The notes under the pieces were generated by a model. The model had not been told where the DNA came from and searched no databases. It saw only the letters and a program-made list of their open reading frames with translations. A stretch of 64,000 nucleotides of DNA from Stagnihabitans tardus (GTDB lineage Bacteria > Pseudomonadota > Alphaproteobacteria > Rhodobacterales > Rhodobacteraceae). The number at the start of each line of letters is the position of its first letter. The stretch's first letter is position 1. Position numbers and translations under genes: made by a program. Of this stretch, positions 34,071 to 44,379 are shown in pieces. The DNA is taken from positions 16,250 to 80,249 of the forward strand of contig NZ_JAABNR010000015.1 in NCBI RefSeq assembly GCF_009925085.1, in the 5' to 3' direction.

Positions 34071-35018
34071 GCCCCCGCCAAAGAGCCCCGCAAGCGCCCG
34101 GCTCACCGTGGCGCTCACCCCGGGCTTCGACACCGCGACGAAGGGCAAGGGGCGGCAGACCTCCATCGCGGCGAGACCCACCCGCACCGTCAGGGCGCCG
34201 TTCACCACCCCCTCGCCGAACCGGCGCGAGACCTTGGCGAGGATCCCTCCCCCCGCGACCGAGCCGATCAGGTCATCGGTCAAGGCCAGGGCCCCCGCCG
34301 CCATCAGCGCCCCCATCACCCGGCGCATGAGCCGCCAGGAGCCCAGCGTCCCCGCCCGCCCGCCGTAGATCTCGGCAAGGCGCCGGATCATCCGCACATT
34401 GACTACCAGCGCCGTCGCCACATCGGCCAAGGCCAGGGGCACCAGCGCCGTCACCAGGGCCACCTGCCGCGCCGCCGCCTCGACCTCGGCGCGCGCCAAG
34501 GCATCGAGCGGCGCCAGAAGCTCGACCTCGGCCAAAGAGACCAGGGCATCGGCGTCAAAGACCTCCGCCCCGCGCCGGTCAAGCCGCGCCCGCGCCTCGG
34601 CCAGGTCGGCCCTCCCCGCATAGAGCCCCATAAGCCGCCCCAAGACCGCCCGGGCCGAGGCCAGGTCTTTCGCCCCAAGCGCCGCCTCCCGGATCGCCTC
34701 GACCCGGGCGAGCCGCGCCCAGGCCCTGGCCTCACCGATCAGCCAGACCAGGAGCAGAACCCCCGCCACTGCCACCAGACCCGCCGCCACCCAGCCCAGC
34801 GCCGGGACGGAGACCAAAAGCCCGGTCACGAAATTCCAGCCCGAGACCGCAAGGACCAGCCCGAACAAGAGCCCGAAGACCCAGGCCGCGAGCCGTCCCA
34901 GAACCGAGGGCCGCCGCGCCAGCCGGGGCAGAATCGGCACGAGATCGACCGGCGCCGCCAGCCCCGGATCGGCCTCGCCCTCGGCCTCGATCACCAGGGG
35001 TTGTTTCAGCGGCTCCAT
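34059..35018 (-). CDS. YcjF-like (UPF0283/DUF697) membrane protein
   Basis: Protein of 319 residues with two hydrophobic helices (VFGLLFGLVLAVSGWNFVTG, VAAGLVAVAGVLLLVWLIG) and a C-terminal DUF697-like region (ALVPLALADVATALVVNVRM and RRVMGALMAAGALALTDDLIG). The pairing with a YcjX-family ATPase two genes upstream mirrors the E. coli ycjX-ycjF pair, which belongs to the phage-shock regulon. Its first 13 bp overlap the 3' end of the acetyltransferase gene, so ycjX, GNAT and ycjF form one operon. Molecular function unknown; membrane-stress role inferred. Confidence 0.88.
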   Translation of the reverse strand: MEPLKQPLVIEAEGEADPGLAAPVDLVPILPRLARRPSVLGRLAAWVFGLLFGLVLAVSGWNFVTGLLVSVPALGWVAAGLVAVAGVLLLVWLIGEARAWARLARVEAIREAALGAKDLASARAVLGRLMGLYAGRADLAEARARLDRRGAEVFDADALVSLAEVELLAPLDALARAEVEAAARQVALVTALVPLALADVATALVVNVRMIRRLAEIYGGRAGTLGSWRLMRRVMGALMAAGALALTDDLIGSVAGGGILAKVSRRFGEGVVNGALTVRVGLAAMEVCRPLPFVAVSKPGVSATVSRALAGLFGGGSAD

Positions 35019-35443
35019 TCCAGCCTCACATCCGGCAAACCTTCCTCGTTCTCGCCATCGGTCATCATGACCTCATTCAGCCCCATGGCAGCGTAAAACC
35101 CCCGCGCCTGCGCATTGGCCTGGAAGGTCCAAAGCCCGCCCTCGGGGCTGGCCTGCATGGCATCGGCCATCAGCGCCCGCCCGATCCCCCGCCCCCGCGC
35201 GCCCGAGGCCACGTAAAGCGCCAGGACCTCGCCGCCCTGCCGCACGAGGAATCCCATTACGTCGATGGCCCGTGGCCCCAGGGCCGCCACCCGCATCCGG
35301 CCCTCGTGGCGCAGCTTGGTCACGAACCACAGATCCTCCTCCGCCGTATGGAGCTTGGGCATCCAGGGGGTTTCCGCCACCCATTCCCCCAGGATACGCG
35401 CAACCACGGGCAGGTCGGCTTCGTCGGCATCGCGCAGGATCAC
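35006..35443 (-). CDS. GNAT family N-acetyltransferase
   Basis: Acetyl-CoA-dependent acetyltransferase of 145 residues. The acetyl-CoA loop is VASGARGRGIGRALMADAM (motif A, R-G-x-G-I-G) with EVLALYV before it; NAQARGFYAAMGL is the C-terminal motif B, usual for small-molecule or protein N-acetyltransferases. The start is GTG at 35441-35443, overlapping the ycjX stop (GTGA), and its end overlaps the ycjF-like start by 13 bp. This tight position between ycjX and ycjF hints at modification linked to that system, but the substrate is unknown. Confidence 0.9.
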   Translation of the reverse strand: MILRDADEADLPVVARILGEWVAETPWMPKLHTAEEDLWFVTKLRHEGRMRVAALGPRAIDVMGFLVRQGGEVLALYVASGARGRGIGRALMADAMQASPEGGLWTFQANAQARGFYAAMGLNEVMMTDGENEEGLPDVRLEWSR

Positions 35444-36828
35444 ATCAGGTCTCCGATCAGAAAGTCAGCCGCCCGGTCGAGGCGGATATGGGCGGGCCCC
35501 TCGCCGGGGCGGCGGGTCATGCGGGCGGGCAGGAAGTCCATCATCCGGTATTCGGCCCCCATCCAGCCCTCGGCCCCCTGGCGGGCGGGGGCGAGGATGC
35601 GGGACGGGTCCTCGGGCAGTTCCCCCGCATAGGCCGCGACCAGCCGCCCATCCGAAAGCCGCCCCTTGACGGCGGGCAGGACGGCGCCTGCGCGGGCGAT
35701 CTCCTCCTCGACCGTGGCGCGGTAAGAGGCCAGGGCCAGCGCCTGGGTCTCGGCCCCCGCGAAATCGGCACGCGCCCTTGCATCGGCCAAAAGCGCCTCG
35801 GTGATCGCGGTCATCCTTGCGTGCTGGCCATGGTGCAGGTGATCGGCCTTGGTGGCGGCGAAAAGGATCTTCTCCACCCGCTTGCCGCCCAGGATCAGGT
35901 CGAGCCAGCCCCGCCGCCCGGGGCGGAAGGCGCCGAGGACTTCCGCCAGCGTCCGGCGCAGGTCCTCGACCGCCTGCGGCCCCCGGTCGAGCGCGCCGAG
36001 AAGGTCGATCAGCACGAGCTGCCGGTCGATCCTGGCGAAATGGGTCTGGAAGAAGGGCCGGATCACCTTGGCCTGATAGGCCTGGAACCGCGCCTCCATC
36101 GCCGCGTAAAGCGAGCCCCGCCCTGCCATGGCAGGCCTGGGCAAGGGCGCAAAGGTCAGGACCGGAGAGCCCGCAAGGTCGCCCGGCAACAAAAACCGCC
36201 CCGGTGTGCAATCCGACCAGCCCGCCCGCCGCGCGGCCTGGAGATAGGCGGTGAAGCGCGCCGCCAGCTCCATGGCCTTGGGCTCGTCAAGGTCCAGGGC
36301 CCCATCCTCGGCCCGGGCCAGCGCCAGGTAATCCCGCGCCTCGGCCCGCGTGGCGATGCGGGAAAGCGTGGCCTCGGCCCAGTCCTCATAGCTCTTGTCC
36401 AGAAGCGAGAGGTCCAGAAGCCATTCCCCCGGGTAATCCACGATATCCAGATGCAGCGTCCGGGGCCCCAGGACCGAGGCCATCCCCTCCGCCCTGTAGC
36501 GGAACGAAAGCCGCAGCTCCGACACCGCCCGCGTGCTCTCCGGCCAATGCGGCGCATCCCCGGTCAGGGCGGCGAGGTGGTCCTCATAGGCAAAGCGCGG
36601 CAGGGTCATGTCGGGCTGCGGCTGCAAGAGGACAGAGTCGATCCGCCCCGAAGGCGCGAACTGCACCATCCGCCCGCGTTCGAGAAGATTGGCCACCAGA
36701 GAGGTGATGAAGACCGTCTTGCCCGCCCGCGACAGCCCCGTGACCCCGAGCCGCACGACCGGATCGGGCAGCGCCAGCCCCCCCAAGCCGCGCAGGAACC
36801 CCTCCGCCAGATCGCCGATGCCGCCCAA
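35440..36828 (-). CDS. YcjX family P-loop NTPase (DUF463)
   Basis: Predicted GTP/ATPase of 462 residues. The Walker A loop is GVTGLSRAGKTVFITSLVAN, near residue 30. YPGEWLLDLSLLDKSYEDW and LFAATKADHLHHGQH are further family blocks. I place the start at TTG 36828 (LGGIGDLAEGFLRGLGG): coding character begins here, AAAAGGG lies upstream, and no ATG or GTG is available before the dispersed repeats begin. E. coli YcjX is induced by phage shock. First gene of ycjX-GNAT-ycjF. Confidence 0.9.
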   Translation of the reverse strand: MGGIGDLAEGFLRGLGGLALPDPVVRLGVTGLSRAGKTVFITSLVANLLERGRMVQFAPSGRIDSVLLQPQPDMTLPRFAYEDHLAALTGDAPHWPESTRAVSELRLSFRYRAEGMASVLGPRTLHLDIVDYPGEWLLDLSLLDKSYEDWAEATLSRIATRAEARDYLALARAEDGALDLDEPKAMELAARFTAYLQAARRAGWSDCTPGRFLLPGDLAGSPVLTFAPLPRPAMAGRGSLYAAMEARFQAYQAKVIRPFFQTHFARIDRQLVLIDLLGALDRGPQAVEDLRRTLAEVLGAFRPGRRGWLDLILGGKRVEKILFAATKADHLHHGQHARMTAITEALLADARARADFAGAETQALALASYRATVEEEIARAGAVLPAVKGRLSDGRLVAAYAGELPEDPSRILAPARQGAEGWMGAEYRMMDFLPARMTRRPGEGPAHIRLDRAADFLIGDLM

Positions 36829-36921
36829 TTCCTGCCCTTTTCGCCTTTCCCCTGAACATAGGCAGGAAAACCGCCCCGCAACAGGCCAAATCCATGGGAA
36901 AATTCGGCAAACCGCAGCAAG

Positions 36922-37200
36922 AGCTGGAGGGAGCCGCGGGCCCCCTCCAGACCTTCCCCGGGAGTATTTGGGCCAAATTGAAAGGAACGAAGGGGAGTCG
37001 CGGGGGGCTATGGGCGCTGAAGCGGCGTGCCATTTGAGCGGGCAAGAAAGCTGGAGGGACCCGCGGGGCCCCTCCAGACCTCCCCCGGGATATTTGCGCA
37101 AGTATGAAAGACCACGGGGAGAAAATCCGTTGGTGGCAGGCTGTGCCCAGGGCCACTGGACTTTCCGCACCCGGGAGTATTTGGGCCAGTTGAAAGCATG
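36922..37200 (+). repeat. Three forward copies of the hairpin + ATATTTG element
   Basis: Copies at 36922-36984, 37050-37110 and 37168-37200. The first two share the hairpin CTGGAGGG...CCCTCCAG and then ACCTTCCCCGGGAG or ACCTCCCCCGGGA with TATTTGGGCC or TATTTGCGC and a GAAAG end, so they look like a local duplication about 128 bp apart. The third has only the tail CCCGGGAGTATTTGGGCC. With the reverse copy at 37231 they fill the 495-bp gap between the divergent ycjX and truA genes; promoters for both must lie here, but I see no gene. Confidence 0.85.
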
Positions 37201-37230
37201 AAGCGCGCCCCTGTCCACCGCGCCCTCTTT

Positions 37231-37285
37231 CCCTTTCACCTTGGCTCAAATATCCCACGGGGGTGCGGGGGTGTGAAACCCCCGC
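37231..37285 (-). repeat. Hairpin + ATATTTG intergenic element (reverse)
   Basis: Reverse copy: CCCTTTCACCTTGGCTCAAA, TATCCCACGGGGG, then the hairpin GCGGGGG-TGTGAAA-CCCCCGC. It ends 38 bp before the truA start, so it would be part of the truA leader RNA if transcription starts upstream. Confidence 0.85.
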
Positions 37286-37323
37286 TCTGCCCGCCGCCGC
37301 AAAAGCGCCCCTGGAAGGAAAAG

Positions 37324-38088
37324 ATGCCCCGCTTCGCCCTGCTCATCGAATATGACGGCTCGCCCTTTGCGGGCTGGCAGCGGCAGGTCAACGGGCCCTC
37401 GGTCCAGGGTGCGATCGAGGCGGCCCTGGCCAGGCTGGAGCCGGGCGAGCATCTCCTGGCCGCAGCCGGGCGCACCGATACCGGGGTTCATGGCACGGGC
37501 CAGGTCGCCCATATCGACCTCTCCCGCGATTGGGACCCGTTCCGGCTGCTCGAGGCGCTGAATGCCCATCTGCGCCCCGCCCCGGTGGCGATCCGGGCGG
37601 TGGCCCAGGTGGCGGACGACTTCCACGCGCGGTTTTCCGCGTTGGAGCGGCGGTATCTCTACCGCATCCTCAACCGCCGCGCGCCGCCCGTGCTGGAGCG
37701 CGGCCGGGTCTGGCATGTGAAATCCCGGCTCGACCTCGCTGCCATGGAGGAGGCGGCAACGCATCTGGTGGGCAACCACGACTTCACCACCTTCCGCTCG
37801 ACCTATTGCCAGGCCAATTCCCCGGTCAAGACCCTGGACGAAATCAGCTTTTCCACCATCGGAGAGGAAATCCACGTCCGGCTTCGCGCGCGGTCCTTCC
37901 TGCACAACCAGGTGCGGTCGATCATGGGCTCGCTCGTGCAGGTCGGCCACGCGACCTGGAGCCCCGATGACATGGCCAGAGCCCTGGCCGCGCGGGACCG
38001 CCGCGCCTGCGGGCCGGTGGCGCCGCCCCAGGGGCTCTGCTTGACAGGCGTGTCCTATCCGGATGATCCTTTCGCTGATCTTGGTTAA
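37324..38088 (+). CDS. truA: tRNA pseudouridine(38-40) synthase TruA
   Basis: Modifies uridines 38-40 in the tRNA anticodon arm. It has 254 residues. The catalytic Asp52 is in [17 protein letters not shown]. Other family blocks are [23 protein letters not shown] and [17 protein letters not shown]. The ATG at 37324 follows GGAAGGAAAAG. It sits behind four repeat elements and is followed by a SulP transporter gene 84 bp later. Confidence 0.97.
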   Translation: MPRFALLIEYDGSPFAGWQRQVNGPSVQGAIEAALARLEPGEHLLAAAGRTDTGVHGTGQVAHIDLSRDWDPFRLLEALNAHLRPAPVAIRAVAQVADDFHARFSALERRYLYRILNRRAPPVLERGRVWHVKSRLDLAAMEEAATHLVGNHDFTTFRSTYCQANSPVKTLDEISFSTIGEEIHVRLRARSFLHNQVRSIMGSLVQVGHATWSPDDMARALAARDRRACGPVAPPQGLCLTGVSYPDDPFADLG

Positions 38089-38172
38089 GGATTTCTTCGG
38101 GCTTCCTGCATTACGCCCTTGATAGCGGCCATTTCGCCGCGCTGGCAAAGGCCCCGGGACCGGGGACGCATC

Positions 38173-39786
38173 ATGACGGACCTGACCCCGCCCGCCCCGA
38201 GGGGCGAGAACGACTTCATGCCCAAGCTCCTCACCGTGCTGCGGGAGGGCTATGGGCTGGCTGCCTTGCGCGCCGATGCCATGGCGGGGCTGACCGTGGC
38301 CATCGTGGCCCTGCCGCTTTCGATGGCCATCGCCATCGCCAGCGGCCTCGGGCCCGAGCGCGGGCTTTTCACCACGATCCTCGGCGGCTTCCTGATCTCG
38401 GCGCTGGGGGGCTCGCGCTATCAGATCGGGGGGCCTGCGGGGGCTTTCATCGTCGGCGTCTCGGCCTGCGTGGCGGAGATCGGGGTGCAGGGGCTGATGG
38501 TGGCCACCCTGATCTCGGGCGTTCTGCTGATCGCGGCCGGGGCGCTGCGGCTGGGACATTACGTGCGCTTCCTGCCCTATCCGGTCACCATCGGCTTCAG
38601 CGCGGGCATCGCGGTCATCATTTTCGTCAGCCAGATCAAGGAGGTGCTGGGCCTCTCCCCCCAGGCCGAGCCTGCTTCGGTCCTGCCGAAACTGATGGCC
38701 TTGTGGCAGGCGCGGGAAGGGTTCTCGCCCGAGGCTTTGGGGGTTTCGCTGATCACCATCGCGCTCTTGCAGGGGATCAAGCGGCTGCGGCCGCATTGGC
38801 CGAACCTCTTGCTCGTCACCTGCGGGATGACTTTTGCGGTCTGGGGCTTGGGGCTTCCGGTGCATCTGGTGGGAGACCGCTTCGGGGCGCTGCCGCATTT
38901 CCTGCCCGCGCCGCAGATGCCGGACCTCTCGGCTGGCAGCCTTTGGGCCGCCCTGCCCTTTGCCCTGCAATTCACCCTGCTCGGCGCCATCACCGGGCTC
39001 TTGTCGGCGCAGGTGGCGGACGGGATTTCCGGCAACCGCCACCGCCCCTCGATCGAGCTTTTCGCCGAGGGGACGGCCAATATCGCGGTGTCCTTCTTCG
39101 GCGGGGTCTATGCGACCGGGGCCGTGGCGCGGACCGTCACCAACCATGCGGCGGGGTCGCGAGGGCCCATCTCGGGGATGCTGCATGCGCTTTTTGTCCT
39201 GGGCTTCCTGGCGGTCCTCGCCCCGCTCATCGCCTTTGTCCCCATGGCGGTCTTCGCGGGCATCCTCTGCGTCGTGGCCTGGAACATGGCGGCGCGGGCG
39301 CAATTCGTCATGCTCTTGCGCGCCTCACGCAGTGACGGTCTGATCCTGCTGACCACCTTCGGCCTCGTCGTCTTCCGCGACCTGACCGAAGGGATCGTCA
39401 TGGGCTTTGCCCTGGCGGGCCTCGTCTTCCTGCACCGCATGTCGAAAGCCGTGGCGCTGGAGACCGATATCGGCGACGACCCCGACCGCGTCGTGGTCCA
39501 TCTCTCCGGCCCCTGGTTCTTTGGCGCGGCCGCCCAGACCGGGGCTCTGCTGGAGCAGCTGGCCGAGCATCCCAGGCACTTCGTCCTCGACATGAAGGAC
39601 CTCGATTACCTTGATTCCTCCGGCGCCCGCGCGCTGGAGCTTTTGGCCCGACGTGTCACGCGAAAGGGCGGGCGGATGGTGCTGTCGGGGGTCAAGCCTG
39701 CGCAGCGGATCGTCCTGGAACAGGCGGGTCTGACCCCGCAAGCCGTCGATTTCATCCCCGATCTGGCAACACTGGACCGGGTCTGA
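38173..39786 (+). CDS. SulP family anion transporter with STAS domain
   Basis: Inner-membrane anion transporter (sulfate, bicarbonate or dicarboxylate type), 537 residues from the ATG at 38173 (MTDLTPPAPRGEND). Hydrophobic helices fill residues 35-410, with the SulP signature LPLSMAIAIASGLGPERGLFT and GGSRYQIGGPAGAF. The STAS domain covers about 430-537 (VVHLSGPWFFGAAAQTGALL) with the DSSG loop in LDYLDSSGARALE. Given the nearby taurine/sulfite genes, sulfate export or uptake is a tempting role, but SulP substrates are not readable from sequence. Confidence 0.93.
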   Translation: MTDLTPPAPRGENDFMPKLLTVLREGYGLAALRADAMAGLTVAIVALPLSMAIAIASGLGPERGLFTTILGGFLISALGGSRYQIGGPAGAFIVGVSACVAEIGVQGLMVATLISGVLLIAAGALRLGHYVRFLPYPVTIGFSAGIAVIIFVSQIKEVLGLSPQAEPASVLPKLMALWQAREGFSPEALGVSLITIALLQGIKRLRPHWPNLLLVTCGMTFAVWGLGLPVHLVGDRFGALPHFLPAPQMPDLSAGSLWAALPFALQFTLLGAITGLLSAQVADGISGNRHRPSIELFAEGTANIAVSFFGGVYATGAVARTVTNHAAGSRGPISGMLHALFVLGFLAVLAPLIAFVPMAVFAGILCVVAWNMAARAQFVMLLRASRSDGLILLTTFGLVVFRDLTEGIVMGFALAGLVFLHRMSKAVALETDIGDDPDRVVVHLSGPWFFGAAAQTGALLEQLAEHPRHFVLDMKDLDYLDSSGARALELLARRVTRKGGRMVLSGVKPAQRIVLEQAGLTPQAVDFIPDLATLDRV

Positions 39787-40035
39787 AACCCTGGGGCCCC
39801 GCTGGGGCAAAGTGTCGCAATCCCCTGCGACACAAGCGGGGCCTTGCGAAATTATCTTTCCCCCACGCAGGTTTGCGCGAAACATTCCCCTGCGGCAATC
39901 TGGCGCTTTGAGATTTCCGCGCGCCAGTATAGCCAAAAGAATTGTAGCTTTCGGAATGCCAAAGCTGCGATAGAGGCTTCAAGCGAGGGAAGCCCGGCGG
40001 CACTGGAGGAGCGGTGCCATCGGGCTCAGGGAGGG

Positions 40036-41997
<1,962 letters not shown>

Positions 41998-42020
41998 AGC
42001 GCCCGGGCAGCACGAAACAC

Positions 42021-42041
42021 CCGCCCCGCTCCGGGGCGGTT
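42021..42041 (+). terminator. Hairpin downstream of acs
   Basis: CCGCCCCG pairs with CGGGGCGG around a 3-nt loop, then TT, 24 bp after the acs stop. It may partly separate acs from the MFS gene. Confidence 0.55.
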
Positions 42042-42143
42042 CAAGGAACCATGGGCCTGGACAGGGCCCGGGTGAAGGGAGGGCATCAGGTGATCGGCCT
42101 GATGTCGGATGCCCCCGCAAGAGGGGCTTTTGGGAGAGAGACA

Positions 42144-44216
42144 ATGACGCAATCACTGGCCTCCGCCACCGAGCGGGCCCGGCCGATGACCAAGGAGGAG
42201 CGGAAGGTCATCCTGGCCTCGTCCTTGGGCACGGTTTTCGAATGGTATGACTTCTACCTCTACGGCTCGCTGGCCGCTTTCATCGGGGCGCAGTTCTTCA
42301 CGCCCTTCCCCGAGACCTCGCGCAATATCTTCGCGCTTCTGGCCTTTGCGGCGGGCTTCATCGTCCGTCCCTTCGGCGCCTTGGTCTTCGGCATGCTGGG
42401 CGACCTCGTCGGCCGGAAATACACCTTCCTGATGACGATCCTGATCATGGGTCTCTCGACCTTCCTGGTCGGTATCCTGCCCGGTTATGCCTCCTGGGGC
42501 ATCGCGGCGCCGATCTGCCTGATCGTCTTGCGCATGCTTCAGGGCCTGGCCCTGGGCGGCGAATATGGCGGTGCGGCGGTCTATGTGGCCGAACACGCGC
42601 CGGAAGGCCGTCGCGGCTTCTATACCTCGTGGATCCAGACCACGGCGACCCTGGGCCTCTTCCTGTCGCTGGCCGTCATCCTGATCGTCACGCCGATCAT
42701 CAACAACAACTTCCCCTCGGTGGTGCAACTGGGCCTGGACGGCATGCCGCTCCTCGATGCCAAGGGCGCCGAGGTCTCGCTGCCCGCCTGGAACGCCTGG
42801 GGCTGGCGCGTGCCCTTCATCCTCTCGGCCTTCCTCCTCTTGGTCTCGCTCTATATCCGCCTGACCATGTCGGAAAGCCCGGTTTACCAGAAGATGAAGG
42901 CGGAAGGCGCGGCCTCCAAGGCGCCGCTGCGTGAAGCTTTCGGCACCTGGAAGAACGGCAAGATCGCCATCATCGCCCTTCTGGGTCTGACGGCGGGCCA
43001 GGCCGTGGTCTGGTATGGCGGGCAGTTCTATGCCCTGTCCTTCCTGCAATCGGCCGTGAAGGTCGACTTCTTCACCGCCAACGTCTTTGTCCTGTGCTCG
43101 CTGGTTCTGGGCACCTGGGGCTTCCTGTTCTTCGGCTCGCTCTCCGACAAGATCGGCCGCAAGCCGATCATCCTGGCGGGCTGCGCCATCGCCGCGCTGA
43201 CCTATTTCCCGGTCTTCCAGTTCATCACCAAGACCGCGAACCCGGCGCTGCATGCCGCCCACCAGACCAAGATCACCGTGACCGCTGACCCCGAGAACTG
43301 CTCGTTCCAGTTCAACCCGGTCGGCACGGCCAAGTTCACCAATTCCTGCGACATCGCCAAGGCGCTGCTTCTGAAGGCTTCGGCCAACTCGGAAACGGTC
43401 GATGCGGCGGCGGGTTCGGTGGCCATGGTCAAGATCGGCGAGACCGAGATTGCCGCCTATGACGGCGCGGCCAATGCGGCCGACATCGCAGCCGGCAAAG
43501 CTGCGGTCGAAGCGGCCAAGACGGCCATCGATCCGGCCCTGGTGACGGCTCTGACGGGGGCCGAGAAGGCTGCGGCTGCGGCCAAGGTCGTTCTGGCCGA
43601 TGCCGAAAAGGCCCTGGCCGGTGCGGCGGATGACGCCAAGGCTGCGGCTCAGACCGCGGTCGATGCGGCCAAGGCTGCGATGCCTGCCACCGAGGCGGCG
43701 CTCGCTGCGGCACGTGCCGCGATCCCGGCCGACCAACTGGCGGCCCTGGATGCGGCCAATGGCGAGCTGGCCAAGGCCAATGGCGTCAAGGGTGCCTTCG
43801 AGAAGGCCGTGAACGACGCGCTTTTGGCGGCGGGCTATCCGATCGTCGCCAAGGACAATACGACCGTGGCCAAGATCGCCTCCTTCGGCGACCTCTTCAC
43901 CGCGCAGAACCTGAGCGTGATCATCGCCCTGACCTACCTGATCATCCTGGTCACCATGGTCTATGGCCCGATCGCCGCCCAGCTGGTCGAGCTCTATCCG
44001 ACCCGGATCCGCTACTCCGGCATGTCGCTGCCCTATCACATCGGCAACGGCTGGTTCGGCGGTCTTCTGCCCGCCACGGTCCTCGCGATCTCGGCCCAGT
44101 ATGGCAACATCTACTCGGGGCTCTGGTATCCGATCATCGTGGCCGTCATGACCGTGGTCGTGGGCACGCTCCTGGTGCCGAACGGGACGCACAAGAAGTC
44201 GATCTTCGCCGAGTGA
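42144..44216 (+). CDS. MHS-type MFS transporter with large Ala-rich insertion
   Basis: Metabolite:H+ symporter of the major facilitator superfamily, 690 residues (usual about 430-550). The start MTQSLASATERARPMTKEE leads to SSLGTVFEWYDFYLYGSLAA, an MHS signature, and RPFGALVFGMLGDLVGRKY between TM2 and TM3. An insertion of about 225 residues (363-588) lies in a periplasmic loop before the last helices: first ITVTADPENCSFQFNPVG with two Cys (386, 402), then an Ala-rich helical stretch (436-560). The frame continues cleanly after it (LSVIIALTYLIILVTMVYG). Its place after acs suggests acetate or another short acid as substrate (inference). Confidence 0.92.
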   Translation: MTQSLASATERARPMTKEERKVILASSLGTVFEWYDFYLYGSLAAFIGAQFFTPFPETSRNIFALLAFAAGFIVRPFGALVFGMLGDLVGRKYTFLMTILIMGLSTFLVGILPGYASWGIAAPICLIVLRMLQGLALGGEYGGAAVYVAEHAPEGRRGFYTSWIQTTATLGLFLSLAVILIVTPIINNNFPSVVQLGLDGMPLLDAKGAEVSLPAWNAWGWRVPFILSAFLLLVSLYIRLTMSESPVYQKMKAEGAASKAPLREAFGTWKNGKIAIIALLGLTAGQAVVWYGGQFYALSFLQSAVKVDFFTANVFVLCSLVLGTWGFLFFGSLSDKIGRKPIILAGCAIAALTYFPVFQFITKTANPALHAAHQTKITVTADPENCSFQFNPVGTAKFTNSCDIAKALLLKASANSETVDAAAGSVAMVKIGETEIAAYDGAANAADIAAGKAAVEAAKTAIDPALVTALTGAEKAAAAAKVVLADAEKALAGAADDAKAAAQTAVDAAKAAMPATEAALAAARAAIPADQLAALDAANGELAKANGVKGAFEKAVNDALLAAGYPIVAKDNTTVAKIASFGDLFTAQNLSVIIALTYLIILVTMVYGPIAAQLVELYPTRIRYSGMSLPYHIGNGWFGGLLPATVLAISAQYGNIYSGLWYPIIVAVMTVVVGTLLVPNGTHKKSIFAE

Positions 44217-44234
44217 TCTTGGCGCAGTGAAGGG

Positions 44235-44270
44235 AGGGCCGGGGGTGCGAACCTCCGGCCCTTTGCTTTT
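44235..44270 (+). terminator. Intrinsic terminator after the MFS gene
   Basis: AGGGCCGGGGGT (44235-44246) pairs with ACCTCCGGCCCT (44251-44262, one G-U) around GCGA, followed by TTGCTTTT. Strong candidate terminator 18 bp after the stop. Confidence 0.8.
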
Positions 44271-44276
44271 GCGGAT

Positions 44277-44330
44277 CGCCCGGGGGTTTCACACCCCCGG
44301 ACCCCCGTGGGATATTTGTGAAAAGATGAA
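44277..44330 (+). repeat. Hairpin + GATATTTG/AAGATGAA intergenic element (forward)
   Basis: Identical over 54 bases to the copy at 15459: hairpin CCGGGGG-TTTCACA-CCCCCGG, ACCCCCGTGGGATATTTG, then TGAAAAGATGAA. It lies in the gap between the convergent MFS and ackA genes. Confidence 0.92.
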
Positions 44331-44351
44331 TGAGCAGGGGGGCGCGCGCCC

Positions 44352-44379
44352 CGTAGCCCGGGGGGGACCCCGGGTTACG
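44352..44379. repeat. Palindromic CGTAGCCCGGGG element at the ackA stop
   Basis: Near-palindrome CGTAGCCCGGGGGGG-ACCCCGGGTTACG (parts: CGTAGCCCGGGG and CCCCGGGTTACG), inverted relative to the copy at 17875. The TAA stop of ackA (44375-44377, minus strand) lies inside its right arm. Confidence 0.7.

Noticed and set aside
36922..37285. CRISPR-like spacing of repeats before truA
   Set aside because: Only three or four copies, mixed orientation, and the same element is scattered over the whole window.
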